The notes: generated from the letters alone by a model not told the origin. Counted from the stretch's first letter, positions 9,621 to 19,212 are shown. The stretch: 53,749 bases of DNA from Actinomycetota bacterium (GCA_030841035.1 JAVEDI010000006.1:1-53749); one strand, 5' to 3'. A program made the numbers and translations.

Positions 9621-10219
9621 GTGCCCGCGACCCCCACCCTCGCCGTCCGGTCAGCCGCGAGAACCTGGCGAAGCTGGACCACGTAGAGCCACCCCGCCCA
9701 CCAGTACAGCGCGGTGCCCCATACGGCGAAGGCCCAGCCGAAGGCGTGGGCCACCGGGCCGACGAACGAGTCGGACTCGCCGAGCAGCAGCAACGGGAAT
9801 CCGGCGAGCAGGTTGAAGGTGGCCGCCTTGCCGAGGAAGTGCACGGGCAACGGGCCGTAGCCGTGCTGACGCAGCACCGGCAGCGTCAGCGCGAGCAGCA
9901 CGTCGCGAGCGACGAGTCCGAGCGTGAACCACAGGGGTACGACGTCGCGGACCGTGAGGCCGATGAGCGTGGCCAGGATGTACAAGCGGTCCGCCGACGG
10001 ATCCAGCAGCTGACCGATCCTCGACATCTGGTTCCAGCGCCGCGCGATCTTGCCGTCGAGCCAGTCGGTGAAGCCGCTGACCATGAGGACCAGCACGGCG
10101 GCAGCATCGTGCTCGTGCAGCACCAGCCAGAGGAACAGCGGGACGCCCAGCAGCCGCAGGGCGCTCAGGGCGTTGGGAACCGTGGCCACCCGATCGCTGA
10201 CCGGCCCCGATCCGCGCAC
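9617..10219 (-). CDS. CDP-alcohol phosphatidyltransferase
   Basis: 200 residues from GTG 10219, with GGGGAGG eight bases upstream. The family signature is complete: D-WL-DG-KI-AR, eight residues, G-QLL-D-PSA-D, at about residues 53-75. Several membrane segments are visible ([56 protein letters not shown]). Such enzymes transfer a phosphatidyl group from CDP-diacylglycerol to an alcohol acceptor such as glycerol-3-phosphate or inositol phosphate; the acceptor cannot be told from sequence. It is translationally coupled to the mannose-1-phosphate guanylyltransferase gene, which hints at phosphatidylinositol mannoside or related lipid work, but that is inference. Confidence 0.88.
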   Translation of the reverse strand: MRGSGPVSDRVATVPNALSALRLLGVPLFLWLVLHEHDAAAVLVLMVSGFTDWLDGKIARRWNQMSRIGQLLDPSADRLYILATLIGLTVRDVVPLWFTLGLVARDVLLALTLPVLRQHGYGPLPVHFLGKAATFNLLAGFPLLLLGESDSFVGPVAHAFGWAFAVWGTALYWWAGWLYVVQLRQVLAADRTARVGVAGT

Positions 10220-10382
10220 GAAGTGGCCTCCCCTGGTACGTAGGCGTGCAACCCAACCCTAACCGGCCGCGCGCCCGGCGGGGCCGCCGTTCCGCAGGGG
10301 ACCCCTCAGCCGTTCCGCTGCTGGCTCAGGACGGGCTGCGCTACGGTGCCCGCTGTCCGGCTGGCGAGATGCAGGGAGGACC

Positions 10383-11354
10383 GTGGGCGAGACCGGAAAG
10401 ACGAACCCCTACCTGTTCGTGGTCGGTTGCCCCCGGTCGGGCACCACGCTGCTGCAGCGGATGCTCGACGCCCACGCCCAGCTGACCGTCGCCAACGACA
10501 CCCACTTCATCCCCAAGGCGGTGCAGGACCTCGAGGTCGTCGGCGACCTGCCGCTCACCGGGGAGCTCGTCGAGCGGGTCCGCGGCTACCACCGTTTCCC
10601 GCGGCTGGGTGTGCCCGACGAGGCCGTCGACGAGGCTGCCGCGCGGGCCGGAACCTACGGCGAGTTCGTGGCTCTGCTCTACGACGCGCTGGCGACCCGG
10701 CACGGCAAGCCGCTCGCGGGCGAGAAGACCCCGGACTACTGCCGCGAGATCCCGGTGCTGCACGCGCTGTTCCCGGCCGCGCGCTTCGTGCACATCGTGC
10801 GGGACGGTCGCGACGTCGCCCTCTCCGTCCTGGAGTGGGCGCACGAGGGCAAGGGCCCCGGGCGCAAGGCGCTGTGGCGGGAGCAGCCCGTCGGGGTGAG
10901 TGCGCTGTGGTGGCGTGACATGGTCGAGACCGGGCGACGCGACGGCGCGGGCGTCGGTGATGCGACCTACCACGAGCTGCGCTACGAGGACCTCGTCGCC
11001 GATCCCGCGGGCCGGCTGCGGACCCTCAGCCGTTTCCTCGACCTGCCCTACGACGAGGGCATGGCGGGCTTCGCTGAGGGCCGCACCCGCGAGAAGCCCG
11101 GTCGCGACGCGAAGAAGGCCTGGCTGCCGGCCACCCGGGGCCTTCGGGACTGGTCGACGGCGATGGACGAGCGGTCGGTGCAGCTGTTCGAGGCGCTCGC
11201 GGGTGATCTGTTGTCCGACCTCGGCTACCCACGGCGGCACGAGCGGTTCCCCGCCGAGATCGCCGCGGTGGCCGACCGGTGCCGGAAGTGGTGGGACGAC
11301 GACCGGGCAGCGCGCCCTCAGCGCACCCGCAGTCCTGTCTCGGAGGTCGAGTAG
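10383..11354 (+). CDS. Sulfotransferase family protein
   Basis: 323 residues from GTG 10383, preceded by GGGAGGA. The PAPS 5'-phosphosulfate loop is VGCPRSGTTLLQRMLDAH (about residues 14-31) and the 3'-phosphate binding part is FVHIVRDGRDVALSVLEW. The segment YEDLVADPAGRLRTLSRFLDLPY is also typical. The acceptor is unknown. It is transcribed divergently from the phosphatidyltransferase across 163 bases. Its last 37 bases overlap the end of the convergent moeA-PBP gene, so the two 3' ends are antisense to one another. Confidence 0.88.
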   Translation: MGETGKTNPYLFVVGCPRSGTTLLQRMLDAHAQLTVANDTHFIPKAVQDLEVVGDLPLTGELVERVRGYHRFPRLGVPDEAVDEAAARAGTYGEFVALLYDALATRHGKPLAGEKTPDYCREIPVLHALFPAARFVHIVRDGRDVALSVLEWAHEGKGPGRKALWREQPVGVSALWWRDMVETGRRDGAGVGDATYHELRYEDLVADPAGRLRTLSRFLDLPYDEGMAGFAEGRTREKPGRDAKKAWLPATRGLRDWSTAMDERSVQLFEALAGDLLSDLGYPRRHERFPAEIAAVADRCRKWWDDDRAARPQRTRSPVSEVE

Positions 11355-13279
11355 CCGCCGAGGGCGCCGATCGCGGTGCGGAATGCCGGCTCGCCGAGCA
11401 GCGCCACCAGCGGGGCCAGCACGCCCTCGACGTCGGCCGCTCGGGCCACCAGGTCGTAGGGCTCGTCGGCGACCGGGACGAAGTCCAGACCGAAGGCCCG
11501 TGCGGCGGCCTGGATGCCCAGCCCCGTGTCGGCCCGGCCGGAGGCCACCGCGGCCGCGACGGCGAGGTGGGTGTGCTCCTCGCGGCCGTAGCCCGAGACG
11601 TCGGCCGGGTCGAGCCCGGCGGCCGCCAGCAACGTGTCGAGCAGCACGCGGGTCCCCGCCCCGCGCTGTCGGTTGACGTAGCGCACCCCGGACCCGACCA
11701 GGTCGGCTACGCCCGACAGGCCCAGCGGGTTGCCCGGCGCGACGAGCAGCCCCTGGGTGCGGTGCACCAGCCGGATGACGGCCACGTCCTCGCCCGCGAG
11801 GACGCGCTCGACGTACGGCGTCGTGTAGCTGCCGGTCTCGGGGTCGAGCAGGTGTGAGCCGGCCACGTGGCAGAGCCCGTCGCGCAGCGCGACGAGCCCG
11901 CCCAGCGAGCCGACGTTGGACGACGCGAGGGTCAGCATCGGGTCGACCGCCCGTAGCTGCGACGCGGCGAGGTCCAGCACCATGTCGTGCGAACCGATCG
12001 CCACGATGGTGCGCTCGATGGCGTCCAGCCCGCGCAGCAGCTCCACGTCGACCTCGTCGCCGGGGTGGTGCCCTTCGACCCCGGTCGGCACGACGAGCAG
12101 CCCGTCGGCGCGCACCAGCGAGGTGAGCACCCCGGCGCCGCGCGGCAGCGGGGTGGCGACCAGGGCGCCGCCCACCCGGCCGAGCCGCACCCGCACCCAG
12201 TCGTCGGACCCGACGGTCGAGGCGAGCTTGCGGGCAAGGCGGGCGCGAGCCACCGGCCGGCGGGTGGGCGCAGCGCCCTGCAGGGCCGCGAGCAGCGGAG
12301 CCGCGAAGATCTCGAAGGTCAGGGCGGCCGACACCGCGTAGCCGGGCGCCCCGATCACGGGGGTCGCGTCGACCACGCCGAGCACGACCGGATGCCCCGG
12401 TCGCACGGCGACACCGTGCACGCACAGCTCGCCGACCTCGGCGACGACCCGCGCCGTGTAGTCGTCGCGACCGGCGCTGGACCCGGCGATGACGATGACC
12501 AGGTCGCTGGACCCGGCTGCCTCGCGGACCGCGGCGCTCAGCAGCGCGGGCTCGTCGCGCACGACCGGGTGCACGAGGGCGGCGCAGCCGGCTTCGCGCG
12601 CCTGGGCGGCGAGCATCAGCGAGTTGGTGTCCGGTATCTCGCCGGGCGCGAGGGGCTCGCCCACGGGGCGGATCTCGTCGCCGGTGGGGATGACGGCGAC
12701 CACGGGCCGGCGACGTACGACGACGTGCGTGCCGCCCGAGGCGGCGACGGCGGCGGCGTCGACCGGCCGCAGCCGGTGCCCCTCGGGCAGCAGGAGCTCG
12801 GTCGCGCTGACGTCCTCGCCGATGGAGCGCACGTGGTGGTAGGGCGCCACAGCAGCCCGCACCTCGGCCGCCGTCGTCCGGCCGTCCCGGTCGCGGACGT
12901 GGTGCACGTCCTCGCGCATCACCACGGCGTCGCGACCTGCGGGCATGGGATCGCCCGTGTCGACCACCTCGAACGACCCGGCGGGCAGGAGCAGCGGAGT
13001 GCTCTCGCTCGCACCCAGCGTGTCGGTCGCGGTGACGGCGATGCCGTCCATCGCGGCGGAGTCGAACGCGGGCGAGGACCGGCTGGCCCAGACCGGGGCC
13101 GCCGTCACCCGGCCGACGGCCTCGGCGACCGGCACGGTCTCGACCGGCAGCCGGGACGGGCAGCCGGCGGCCCGCGCCGCCGCCGTCCAGGCCGCCCACG
13201 CCTCGGCAACCGGCACGTCGCGGACGAAGGGGCTGGAGGGCTCTGCTGCCGGACGAGAGGACGGCGGGTCGGACGACAC
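11318..13279 (-). CDS. moeA: MoeA-type molybdopterin molybdenumtransferase fused to a PBP-like domain
   Basis: 653 residues from GTG 13279, much longer than ordinary MoeA (about 400). Residues 20-410 are MoeA: FDSAAMDGIAVTA, a VIPTGDEIRPVGEPLAPG segment, VIAGSSAGRDDYTARV and VIGAPGYAVSAALTFEIF. Residues 420-640 are a periplasmic-binding-protein-like domain (TIVAIGSHDMVLDLAASQLR, LLVAPGNPLGLSGVADLV, YVNRQRGAGTRVLLDTLL, LGIQAAARAFGLDFVPV) with no signal peptide, so it acts in the cytoplasm. This pairing is seen in several bacteria and is thought to bind the oxyanion or a cofactor. It ends the Mo/W block and lies ten bases after a second moeA. Confidence 0.9.
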   Translation of the reverse strand: MSSDPPSSRPAAEPSSPFVRDVPVAEAWAAWTAAARAAGCPSRLPVETVPVAEAVGRVTAAPVWASRSSPAFDSAAMDGIAVTATDTLGASESTPLLLPAGSFEVVDTGDPMPAGRDAVVMREDVHHVRDRDGRTTAAEVRAAVAPYHHVRSIGEDVSATELLLPEGHRLRPVDAAAVAASGGTHVVVRRRPVVAVIPTGDEIRPVGEPLAPGEIPDTNSLMLAAQAREAGCAALVHPVVRDEPALLSAAVREAAGSSDLVIVIAGSSAGRDDYTARVVAEVGELCVHGVAVRPGHPVVLGVVDATPVIGAPGYAVSAALTFEIFAAPLLAALQGAAPTRRPVARARLARKLASTVGSDDWVRVRLGRVGGALVATPLPRGAGVLTSLVRADGLLVVPTGVEGHHPGDEVDVELLRGLDAIERTIVAIGSHDMVLDLAASQLRAVDPMLTLASSNVGSLGGLVALRDGLCHVAGSHLLDPETGSYTTPYVERVLAGEDVAVIRLVHRTQGLLVAPGNPLGLSGVADLVGSGVRYVNRQRGAGTRVLLDTLLAAAGLDPADVSGYGREEHTHLAVAAAVASGRADTGLGIQAAARAFGLDFVPVADEPYDLVARAADVEGVLAPLVALLGEPAFRTAIGALGGYSTSETGLRVR

Positions 13280-13289
13280 TGCGGGCAGG

Positions 13290-14546
13290 CTACCGGTACG
13301 GCACGACGTCGACCTCGGCGCCGGCGTCCAGCCCGGTGGCCGGTTCCGGCACGAGGAGATAGCCGTCGGCGCGGGTCAGCACCGAGAGCAGCGCCGAGGC
13401 ACCGAACACCGGCTCGGCGACCCCGCCGGCCAGCTGCACCTGCACGACGTCGAGGCGGCCAGCAGCAGACGGCACGGCGCGCGCCAGGGTGGCGCGCACC
13501 GTCGGCTGCGGCGCCGCGGCGGTGACCCCGGCGACCCGGCGCACCAGCGGCATGCCGACGAGCCGGAACACGACCAGGGCGGAGAGCGGGTTGCCGGGCA
13601 GGCCGAGGACCGGCACACCCGCGCAGTCGGCGAGCAGGGCCGGCTTGCCGGGCCGCAGCGCCAGCCCGTGCCAGAGCACGCCCGGCTCGCCCAGGGTCGC
13701 CACCGCTGCCGCGGTCTCGTCGCGGGCGCCGACGGACGAGCCCGCCGAGACGACCACCACGTCGCAGTGGCCGAGCAGCCCGCGCAGGACGCCGGCGAGG
13801 GCGCCCGGCTCGTCGCGCACCGGGCCGACCAGGGTCGGGTCACCGCCGGCCTCGCGCACCAGGGCGGCGAGCGCGCTGGAGGTGGCGTCCCGGACCTGGC
13901 CGGGCTGCAGGACGGCCGTGCCCGGCGCCACCACCTCGTCACCGGTCGCCACGACGGCGACCCGGGGCCTGCGGCGGACCGGGACCCGGGTGACCCCAGC
14001 GGCGGCGAGCAGACCGAGGTCCTGCGCCCGCAGGGGCCGGCCCGCAGGAGCGAGCACCGCGCCCACCGCGACGTCCTCGTCGGCGCGGACGACGCCCTCC
14101 CCCGGCGCGACGGGCCGCAGCACCTCGATGCTGCCCGGCATCGTCTCCTGCGTGTGCTCGACCATCACGACGGCGTCCGCCCCGGGCGGCAGCGGCCCGC
14201 CAGTGGGCATGGCGGCGGCCCGGCCCGTCGCGACGGTGACCTCGGGCGCTGCGCCCATCAGCACGGCCCCGACGACCTCGAGGTAGGACGGAAGTCCCTC
14301 CGACGCGCCGTAGGTGTCCGCGGCCCGCACCGCGAACCCGTCGACGGTGGAACGGGCGAAGCCAGGCAGCGGCCGGGGTGCCGTGACGTCGCGGGACGGC
14401 ACCCTGCCGCACGCCTCGTCCAGGGGCACGGTCTCCTCGCCCGTGACAGCGCTCCCCGGCAGGTCGCGCAGGGCCGCGGCCACCGTGCGTGTGGTGAAGA
14501 ACTCCCTGCCCCGGACCGCGGGTCGCCGGGACGACGCGTCGACCAC
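13290..14546 (-). CDS. moeA: Molybdopterin molybdenumtransferase MoeA (second copy)
   Basis: 418 residues, the usual size, from GTG 14546, six bases after the stop of the formate dehydrogenase subunit gene. Motifs include FARSTVDGFAVRAADTYGAS, MPTGGPLPPGADAVVMVEHT, VAVVATGDEVVAPGTAV, VVSAGSSVGARDETA and VLGLPGNPLSALVVFRLVG, all expected in MoeA. The protein inserts molybdate, or in some organisms tungstate, into adenylylated molybdopterin. With the PBP-fused copy next door the block carries two insertion enzymes beside two metalloenzymes, which may reflect metal or target specialisation (inference). Confidence 0.92.
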   Translation of the reverse strand: MVDASSRRPAVRGREFFTTRTVAAALRDLPGSAVTGEETVPLDEACGRVPSRDVTAPRPLPGFARSTVDGFAVRAADTYGASEGLPSYLEVVGAVLMGAAPEVTVATGRAAAMPTGGPLPPGADAVVMVEHTQETMPGSIEVLRPVAPGEGVVRADEDVAVGAVLAPAGRPLRAQDLGLLAAAGVTRVPVRRRPRVAVVATGDEVVAPGTAVLQPGQVRDATSSALAALVREAGGDPTLVGPVRDEPGALAGVLRGLLGHCDVVVVSAGSSVGARDETAAAVATLGEPGVLWHGLALRPGKPALLADCAGVPVLGLPGNPLSALVVFRLVGMPLVRRVAGVTAAAPQPTVRATLARAVPSAAGRLDVVQVQLAGGVAEPVFGASALLSVLTRADGYLLVPEPATGLDAGAEVDVVPYR

Positions 14547-14551
14547 GGGAG

Positions 14552-16306
14552 TCAGTCGCGCGGCATCGGCCGGGCGGCCGGCCCGCCGCGCTGCAGCCCC
14601 AGCGCGCTCGCGACCGGCCCGAGCGCCACCTGGCCGAGCCCGCAGATCGAGGTCTTGCGCAAGGTGCGCTCCAGCTCGAGCACGACCGCCCTGCCGGTGT
14701 CGTCCAGGCCGGTGCGGGTGCCGTCCGGGCCGGCGTCCTCGCGGGCCCGGCTCAGGATGGCGTGCGCCTTGTGGGTCCCCACCCGGCACGGCACGCACTT
14801 GCCGCACGACTCGTTGCGGAAGAACCGCAGCGTGTTGGTCGCAGCGGCGAGTACGTCGGTGCCCTCGGCCATCGCGACGACCGCCCCGGAACCGAGCATC
14901 GACCCGGCCTCGGCGAGCGTGTCGAAGTCCAGGCGCGTGTCGAGGGCGTCCGGCCCGAGGAAGTTCGACGAGGCGCCGCCGGGCTGCACCGCAGCGAGCT
15001 CGGCACCGTCGGCCATGCCGCCGGCGAGGTCGAGCAGCTCGCGCACGGTGCTGCCCATCGGCACGCAGTAGACGCCGGGTCGCTGCACGTGGCCAGACAC
15101 GGCGAAGAACTTCAGCCCGACCGAGTCGCCGACGCCCTGCTCCCGCCACCAGCGGGCGCCGCGCTCGACGATCACCGGCACGTCGGCGAACGTCTCCACG
15201 GAGTTGATCAGCGTGGGTCGGCCCCAGAGGCCGAAGACGCCCGGGAACGGGGGCTTGTTCCGCGGCTCCCCGCGGTGGCCCTCCATGCACTCGAGCATCG
15301 CGGACTCCTCGCCGAGGATGTAGCCGCCGGGCGACACGAACAGCTCGACCTCGAGCCGCCGGCCGCTGCCCAGGACGTCGGCGCCCAGCAGCCCCCGCTC
15401 GCGCAGCCGGTCGAGCTCGTCGCGCAGCACGTCGGCCTCGGGCCCGTACTCGTGACGGATGAACACCCAGCCCTCTTCAGCTCCCACGACCACCATGCCC
15501 AGCAGCAGGCCCTCCAGCACGAGGTGCGGCTGGTCGGCGAGGATCTGACGGTCCTTGAAGGTGCCCGGTTCCGACTCGTCGGCGTTGCAGACGGCGTACG
15601 GCGCTCGACCGGCCGCGGCGTCGCCCTGACCCGCCACCAGCTCCCACTTCTTGCCGGTCGGGAAGCCGGCGCCGCCCATGCCCCGCAGACCCGACTCCTG
15701 CAGTGCGGCGACGAGGGCGTCGGCGTCGAGCTCGCCGGCCAGCAACCGTCGCAGCACGCGGTAGCGCTCGTCGCCCGCGGCGTAGGGGTCGTTGGGCCAC
15801 GGCCGGTCCCGCCCGGACGGCGTCGGACCGGCGTGCTCGAGCGCGCCGCGGCGGGCCGCTTCGACCAGTCCGGCTGTCCGGTCGACGGATGCGGGCTCCT
15901 CGTTGACGGCGACGGCCGGTGCCACGTCGCAGCGCCCGAGGCAGGAGACCTCGACCAGCTCGACGTCGGTGTCCTCGCCGTAGGCCGCGCGCAGCTCGGC
16001 GATGCGCTCGTCGGACCCGCGCAGCCAGCAGGAGAGGTCGTGGCAGGCGTGCAGCGCGACGGCCGGCGGTGGCGAGGTACGGAAGTGCGGATAGAACGAG
16101 ACGAGACCCTGGACCTCGTAGAGCGGGCGGCGGGTGTCGCGCGCGAGGTCGACCAGCTCCTCCCGGGGCAGCCAGCCGCGCCGCTCCTGGATCGCGTTCA
16201 ACGCCGGGATCAGGCTCGGGCCGGGGAACTTCCCGGCCCGAGCCTCCACCCCCGCAGGGCGCTGCGGCCGACGCTGCTGATGCGGCTCGGGACGGACCTC
16301 GCTCAC
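14552..16306 (-). CDS. NAD-dependent formate dehydrogenase diaphorase subunit (NuoE-NuoF fusion)
   Basis: 584 residues from GTG 16306, overlapping the fdhA stop. Residues 25-135 are a NuoE-type thioredoxin-like [2Fe-2S] domain with Cys 88, 93, 122 and 126 (HACHDLSC, SCLGRC). Residues 165-570 are NuoF-like: FMN/NADH motifs GLRGMGGAGFPTGKKWE and NADESEPGTFKDR, the GGYILGEESAMLECMEG segment, and a [4Fe-4S] site ESCGKCVPCRVG plus SICGLG (Cys 501, 504, 507, 555). This matches the beta/gamma unit of soluble NAD-linked formate dehydrogenases. It passes electrons from the catalytic subunit encoded just upstream to NAD+, or possibly back for CO2 reduction. Confidence 0.92.
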   Translation of the reverse strand: MSEVRPEPHQQRRPQRPAGVEARAGKFPGPSLIPALNAIQERRGWLPREELVDLARDTRRPLYEVQGLVSFYPHFRTSPPPAVALHACHDLSCWLRGSDERIAELRAAYGEDTDVELVEVSCLGRCDVAPAVAVNEEPASVDRTAGLVEAARRGALEHAGPTPSGRDRPWPNDPYAAGDERYRVLRRLLAGELDADALVAALQESGLRGMGGAGFPTGKKWELVAGQGDAAAGRAPYAVCNADESEPGTFKDRQILADQPHLVLEGLLLGMVVVGAEEGWVFIRHEYGPEADVLRDELDRLRERGLLGADVLGSGRRLEVELFVSPGGYILGEESAMLECMEGHRGEPRNKPPFPGVFGLWGRPTLINSVETFADVPVIVERGARWWREQGVGDSVGLKFFAVSGHVQRPGVYCVPMGSTVRELLDLAGGMADGAELAAVQPGGASSNFLGPDALDTRLDFDTLAEAGSMLGSGAVVAMAEGTDVLAAATNTLRFFRNESCGKCVPCRVGTHKAHAILSRAREDAGPDGTRTGLDDTGRAVVLELERTLRKTSICGLGQVALGPVASALGLQRGGPAARPMPRD

Positions 16307-19212
16307 GCGCCGCTCCCCGGCGCGACACCAGCGTGGCCGCTACCGCCGGCGGCACCGGACGCCTCGATGGCGACCGCGCAGAACTTGAACTCGGGGATCT
16401 TCCCCACCGGGTCGATCTCGTCGATCGTCAGCAGGTTGGCCGCCGCCTCACGGAAGTGGAAGGGGATGAAGCAGTTGCCGCGGGCCTCGCGGCCGGAGAC
16501 CTTCACGTGCAGCTCGATGGCGCCCCGGCGCGACCGCACGCGGGCGAGGGCACCGTCGACGAGACCGAGCATCGCTGCGTCCTCCGGGTGGAGGTAGACC
16601 TCCGCCCGCGGCGAGATGGTGTCGAGGGCGAAGGACCGTCGGGTCATCGACCCGGTGTGCCAGTGCTCCAGAAGGCGTCCGGTGTTGAGCACGAAGGGGA
16701 ACTCGGGGTTGGGCAGCTCCTTGGCCGGCAGCCACTCGGCCGGCACGAGGTGGGCCAGCCCGTCGTCGGTGTTGAACCGCTCGTCGAACATCACGACAGT
16801 GCCGTCGCTGTTCTCCGGGTCGTCGTTGGGGTACAGCTTGCCCGTCGACCCGAGGTTGTCGTAGCTGAGGTTCCGGTAGGACGGCATCAGCGGAACCATC
16901 TCCTCGAAGACCTCGCGCGGCGTCTCGTAGGACCAGCCGAGGCCCAGCCGGTTGGCGATGTCCTGGATGATCTGCCAGTCCACGCGCGCCTGTCCGGGAG
17001 CGTCGAGCACCTTGTGACCGCGCTGCACGCGGCGGTCGGTGTTGGTGTAGGTGCCCTCCTTCTCGAGGTACGACGTCGCGGGCAGGATCACGTCGGCGAA
17101 CTCGGCGGTCTCGGTGAGGAAGATGTCCTGCACCACCAGGAAGTCCAGCGCCGAGAGGGCCTTGCGCACCTTGTTGATGTTCGGGTCGGACAGGAAGGGG
17201 TTCTCCCCCATCATGTACATGCCGCGCACCCCGCCCGTGAGCGCGGAGCCGATGATCTCCGTGACCGTCAGCCCGCGCTCCGGGTCGAGCTCGACGCCCC
17301 ATGCCTGCTCGAAGCGGACGCGCGCATCGTCGCGGTCCACCGACTGGTAGTCCGGGTAGAACATCGGGACCAGCCCCGAGTCGGAGGCGCCCTGCACGTT
17401 GTTCTGGCCGCGCAGCGGGTGCAGCCCGGCGCCGGGCCTGCCGACGTTGCCGGTGATCGCGCACAGGGCGATCAGGCAGCGCGCGTTGTCGGTGCCCGTC
17501 GTGTGCTGGGAGATGCCCATGCCCCAGAAGATGACCCCGGCCTTCGCCTCGCCCCACACCCGCGCGACACGGCGGATGACGTCGGCGGGCACACCGGTGA
17601 TCTGCTCACCGCGCTCAGGTGAGTACTCGGCCACGGTCGCGGCGAGCGCGTCGTAGTTGCTGGTGCGCCTGGCGACGTAGTCGTGGTCGACGAGGTCGAG
17701 ACGGATGATCTCGTGCATGACGGCGTTGTAGAACGCGACGTCGGTGCCGGGCTTGAGCTGGCAGAAGATGTCGGCGTGGTCGGCCACCTTGTCGGCCCGC
17801 GGGTCGATGTAGATGATGGTCGTTCCCTTGCGCCGGGCCTGCTTGAAGAACGACGACGCGACAGGGTGGTTCGCCGTCGCGTTGCTTCCGGTGATGATCG
17901 CGACGTCGGAGTTGATGACGTCGCCGTACGTCGTCGACACCGCACCCGAGCCGATGCCTTCGAAGAGCGCCGCCACGCTCGAGGCATGACAGAGCCGGGT
18001 GCAGTGGTCGATGTTGTTGGTGCGGAACCGGGTCCGGATCAGCTTCTGGAAGAGGTAGGCCTCCTCGTTGGAACACTTCGCGGAGCCGAAGCCGGCGATC
18101 GCGCCAGGGCCGTGCTCGCCGTGGATGTCGCCCAGACGCCGTGCGACGAGATCGATCGCCTCGTCCCAGGTGGCGGCGCGGAAGTGCGGCAGCACCTCGT
18201 CATAGGGCACCAGCCCGCCCGGCCGGCGCCGGCCCTTGTCGCTGCGGCCGCCCTTGCCGGGGCTCTCGGCGTCGCCGCGTACGTCGGCGGAGAGCGGACC
18301 CTTGGGATAGGCCTCGTCACGACGGATCAGCGGCGTGGTGAGCCGTTGCGGCGAGGCGGCGTAGTCCCAGCCGTAGCGGCCCTTGACGCACAACCGGCCC
18401 TGCGAGCCGGGCTGGTCGCGGCCCTCCGCGAAGGCGATCGCGCCGCGCTCACGGTCGACGAAGTAGGTGAGGGCGCAGCCGACTCCGCAGTAGGGGCAGA
18501 CGCTGTCGACGGCGTCGAGCTCGGAGCGCGGGCGGATCGGCACGTCGTGGATGGGCTTGTTCGTGAGGGCGCCCGTCGGGCACGCGGCCACGCACTCGCC
18601 GCACGTCACGCAGGAGGACGAGCCCATCGGGTCGTTGAGGTCGAAGGAGATGCGCGTGGTGTAGCCCTTGCCGCTGCGCCCGATCACATCGTTGCCCTGG
18701 ATGTCGTCGCACGCGCGCACGCAACGGTCGCAGAGGATGCAGGCGTCGTGGTCGACCGCGATCACGGGGTTGGAGATGTCGGTGCCGCGGCCGTGTCCCC
18801 CGGGCAGGTCCGGGTCCGACGCGTCGTAGCGCGCGGCGAGGGCGAGCAGCTGGTTGTCGCCGGTGGTCGTCTGCTTGGGGTCGCGGTCGGGGGGCGGCTG
18901 GTCGGCGACCAGCAGCTCGGTCAGCGTCGCACGGCTGCGCTCGATCTCCTCGTCGGTGGTGATGACCTCCATGCCGTCCTCGCACGGACGCACGCAGGCC
19001 GCGGCGTAGACCCGGCCCCCCACGTCGACCACACACAGCCGGCAGACGCCCACGGGGTCGTACCGCTCGTCGTGGCACAGCACGGGGATGTCGATCCCCG
19101 CGTCCCGGGCAGCCGACCAGATGGTGGTGCCCGCGGGCACCGTGACGGTCTGGCCGTCGATCGTCGCGGTCACCGTCTCGACCTTGCTCGGTGCCTCCTC
19201 GATGGCTGTCAC
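16303..19212 (-). CDS. fdhA: Formate dehydrogenase catalytic (molybdopterin) subunit
   Basis: About 969 residues from GTG 19212; an ATG at 19287 would add 25 weakly supported residues. Numbered from the GTG: an N-terminal [2Fe-2S] ferredoxin domain (Cys 46, 57, 60, 73 or 77), two [4Fe-4S] sites (CILCDRCVRAC and CVTCGECVAAC), the molybdopterin-domain [4Fe-4S] site CPYCGVGC, and the catalytic region RLCHASSVAALFEG with Cys about 408 in the place of selenocysteine, followed by the conserved His. The HxxxCxxC cluster usual after the first domain is missing: residues 104-120 read DQPPPDRDPKQTTTGDN. A charged insertion sits at about 297-333. Soluble, no Tat signal seen. Confidence 0.92.
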   Translation of the reverse strand: MTAIEEAPSKVETVTATIDGQTVTVPAGTTIWSAARDAGIDIPVLCHDERYDPVGVCRLCVVDVGGRVYAAACVRPCEDGMEVITTDEEIERSRATLTELLVADQPPPDRDPKQTTTGDNQLLALAARYDASDPDLPGGHGRGTDISNPVIAVDHDACILCDRCVRACDDIQGNDVIGRSGKGYTTRISFDLNDPMGSSSCVTCGECVAACPTGALTNKPIHDVPIRPRSELDAVDSVCPYCGVGCALTYFVDRERGAIAFAEGRDQPGSQGRLCVKGRYGWDYAASPQRLTTPLIRRDEAYPKGPLSADVRGDAESPGKGGRSDKGRRRPGGLVPYDEVLPHFRAATWDEAIDLVARRLGDIHGEHGPGAIAGFGSAKCSNEEAYLFQKLIRTRFRTNNIDHCTRLCHASSVAALFEGIGSGAVSTTYGDVINSDVAIITGSNATANHPVASSFFKQARRKGTTIIYIDPRADKVADHADIFCQLKPGTDVAFYNAVMHEIIRLDLVDHDYVARRTSNYDALAATVAEYSPERGEQITGVPADVIRRVARVWGEAKAGVIFWGMGISQHTTGTDNARCLIALCAITGNVGRPGAGLHPLRGQNNVQGASDSGLVPMFYPDYQSVDRDDARVRFEQAWGVELDPERGLTVTEIIGSALTGGVRGMYMMGENPFLSDPNINKVRKALSALDFLVVQDIFLTETAEFADVILPATSYLEKEGTYTNTDRRVQRGHKVLDAPGQARVDWQIIQDIANRLGLGWSYETPREVFEEMVPLMPSYRNLSYDNLGSTGKLYPNDDPENSDGTVVMFDERFNTDDGLAHLVPAEWLPAKELPNPEFPFVLNTGRLLEHWHTGSMTRRSFALDTISPRAEVYLHPEDAAMLGLVDGALARVRSRRGAIELHVKVSGREARGNCFIPFHFREAAANLLTIDEIDPVGKIPEFKFCAVAIEASGAAGGSGHAGVAPGSGA

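Noticed and set aside
10341-13199. A 952-codon minus-strand frame over the sulfotransferase and MoeA-PBP genes
   Set aside because: Out of frame with both; no family motif; composition typical of a shadow.
14547-15290. Longer N-terminus for the second moeA
   Set aside because: It would run through the NuoE-NuoF-type gene. The conserved MoeA part begins just after GTG 14546, which follows the upstream stop by six bases.
16303-19212. Selenocysteine in FdhA
   Set aside because: The catalytic position is an ordinary Cys codon and there is no in-frame TGA.
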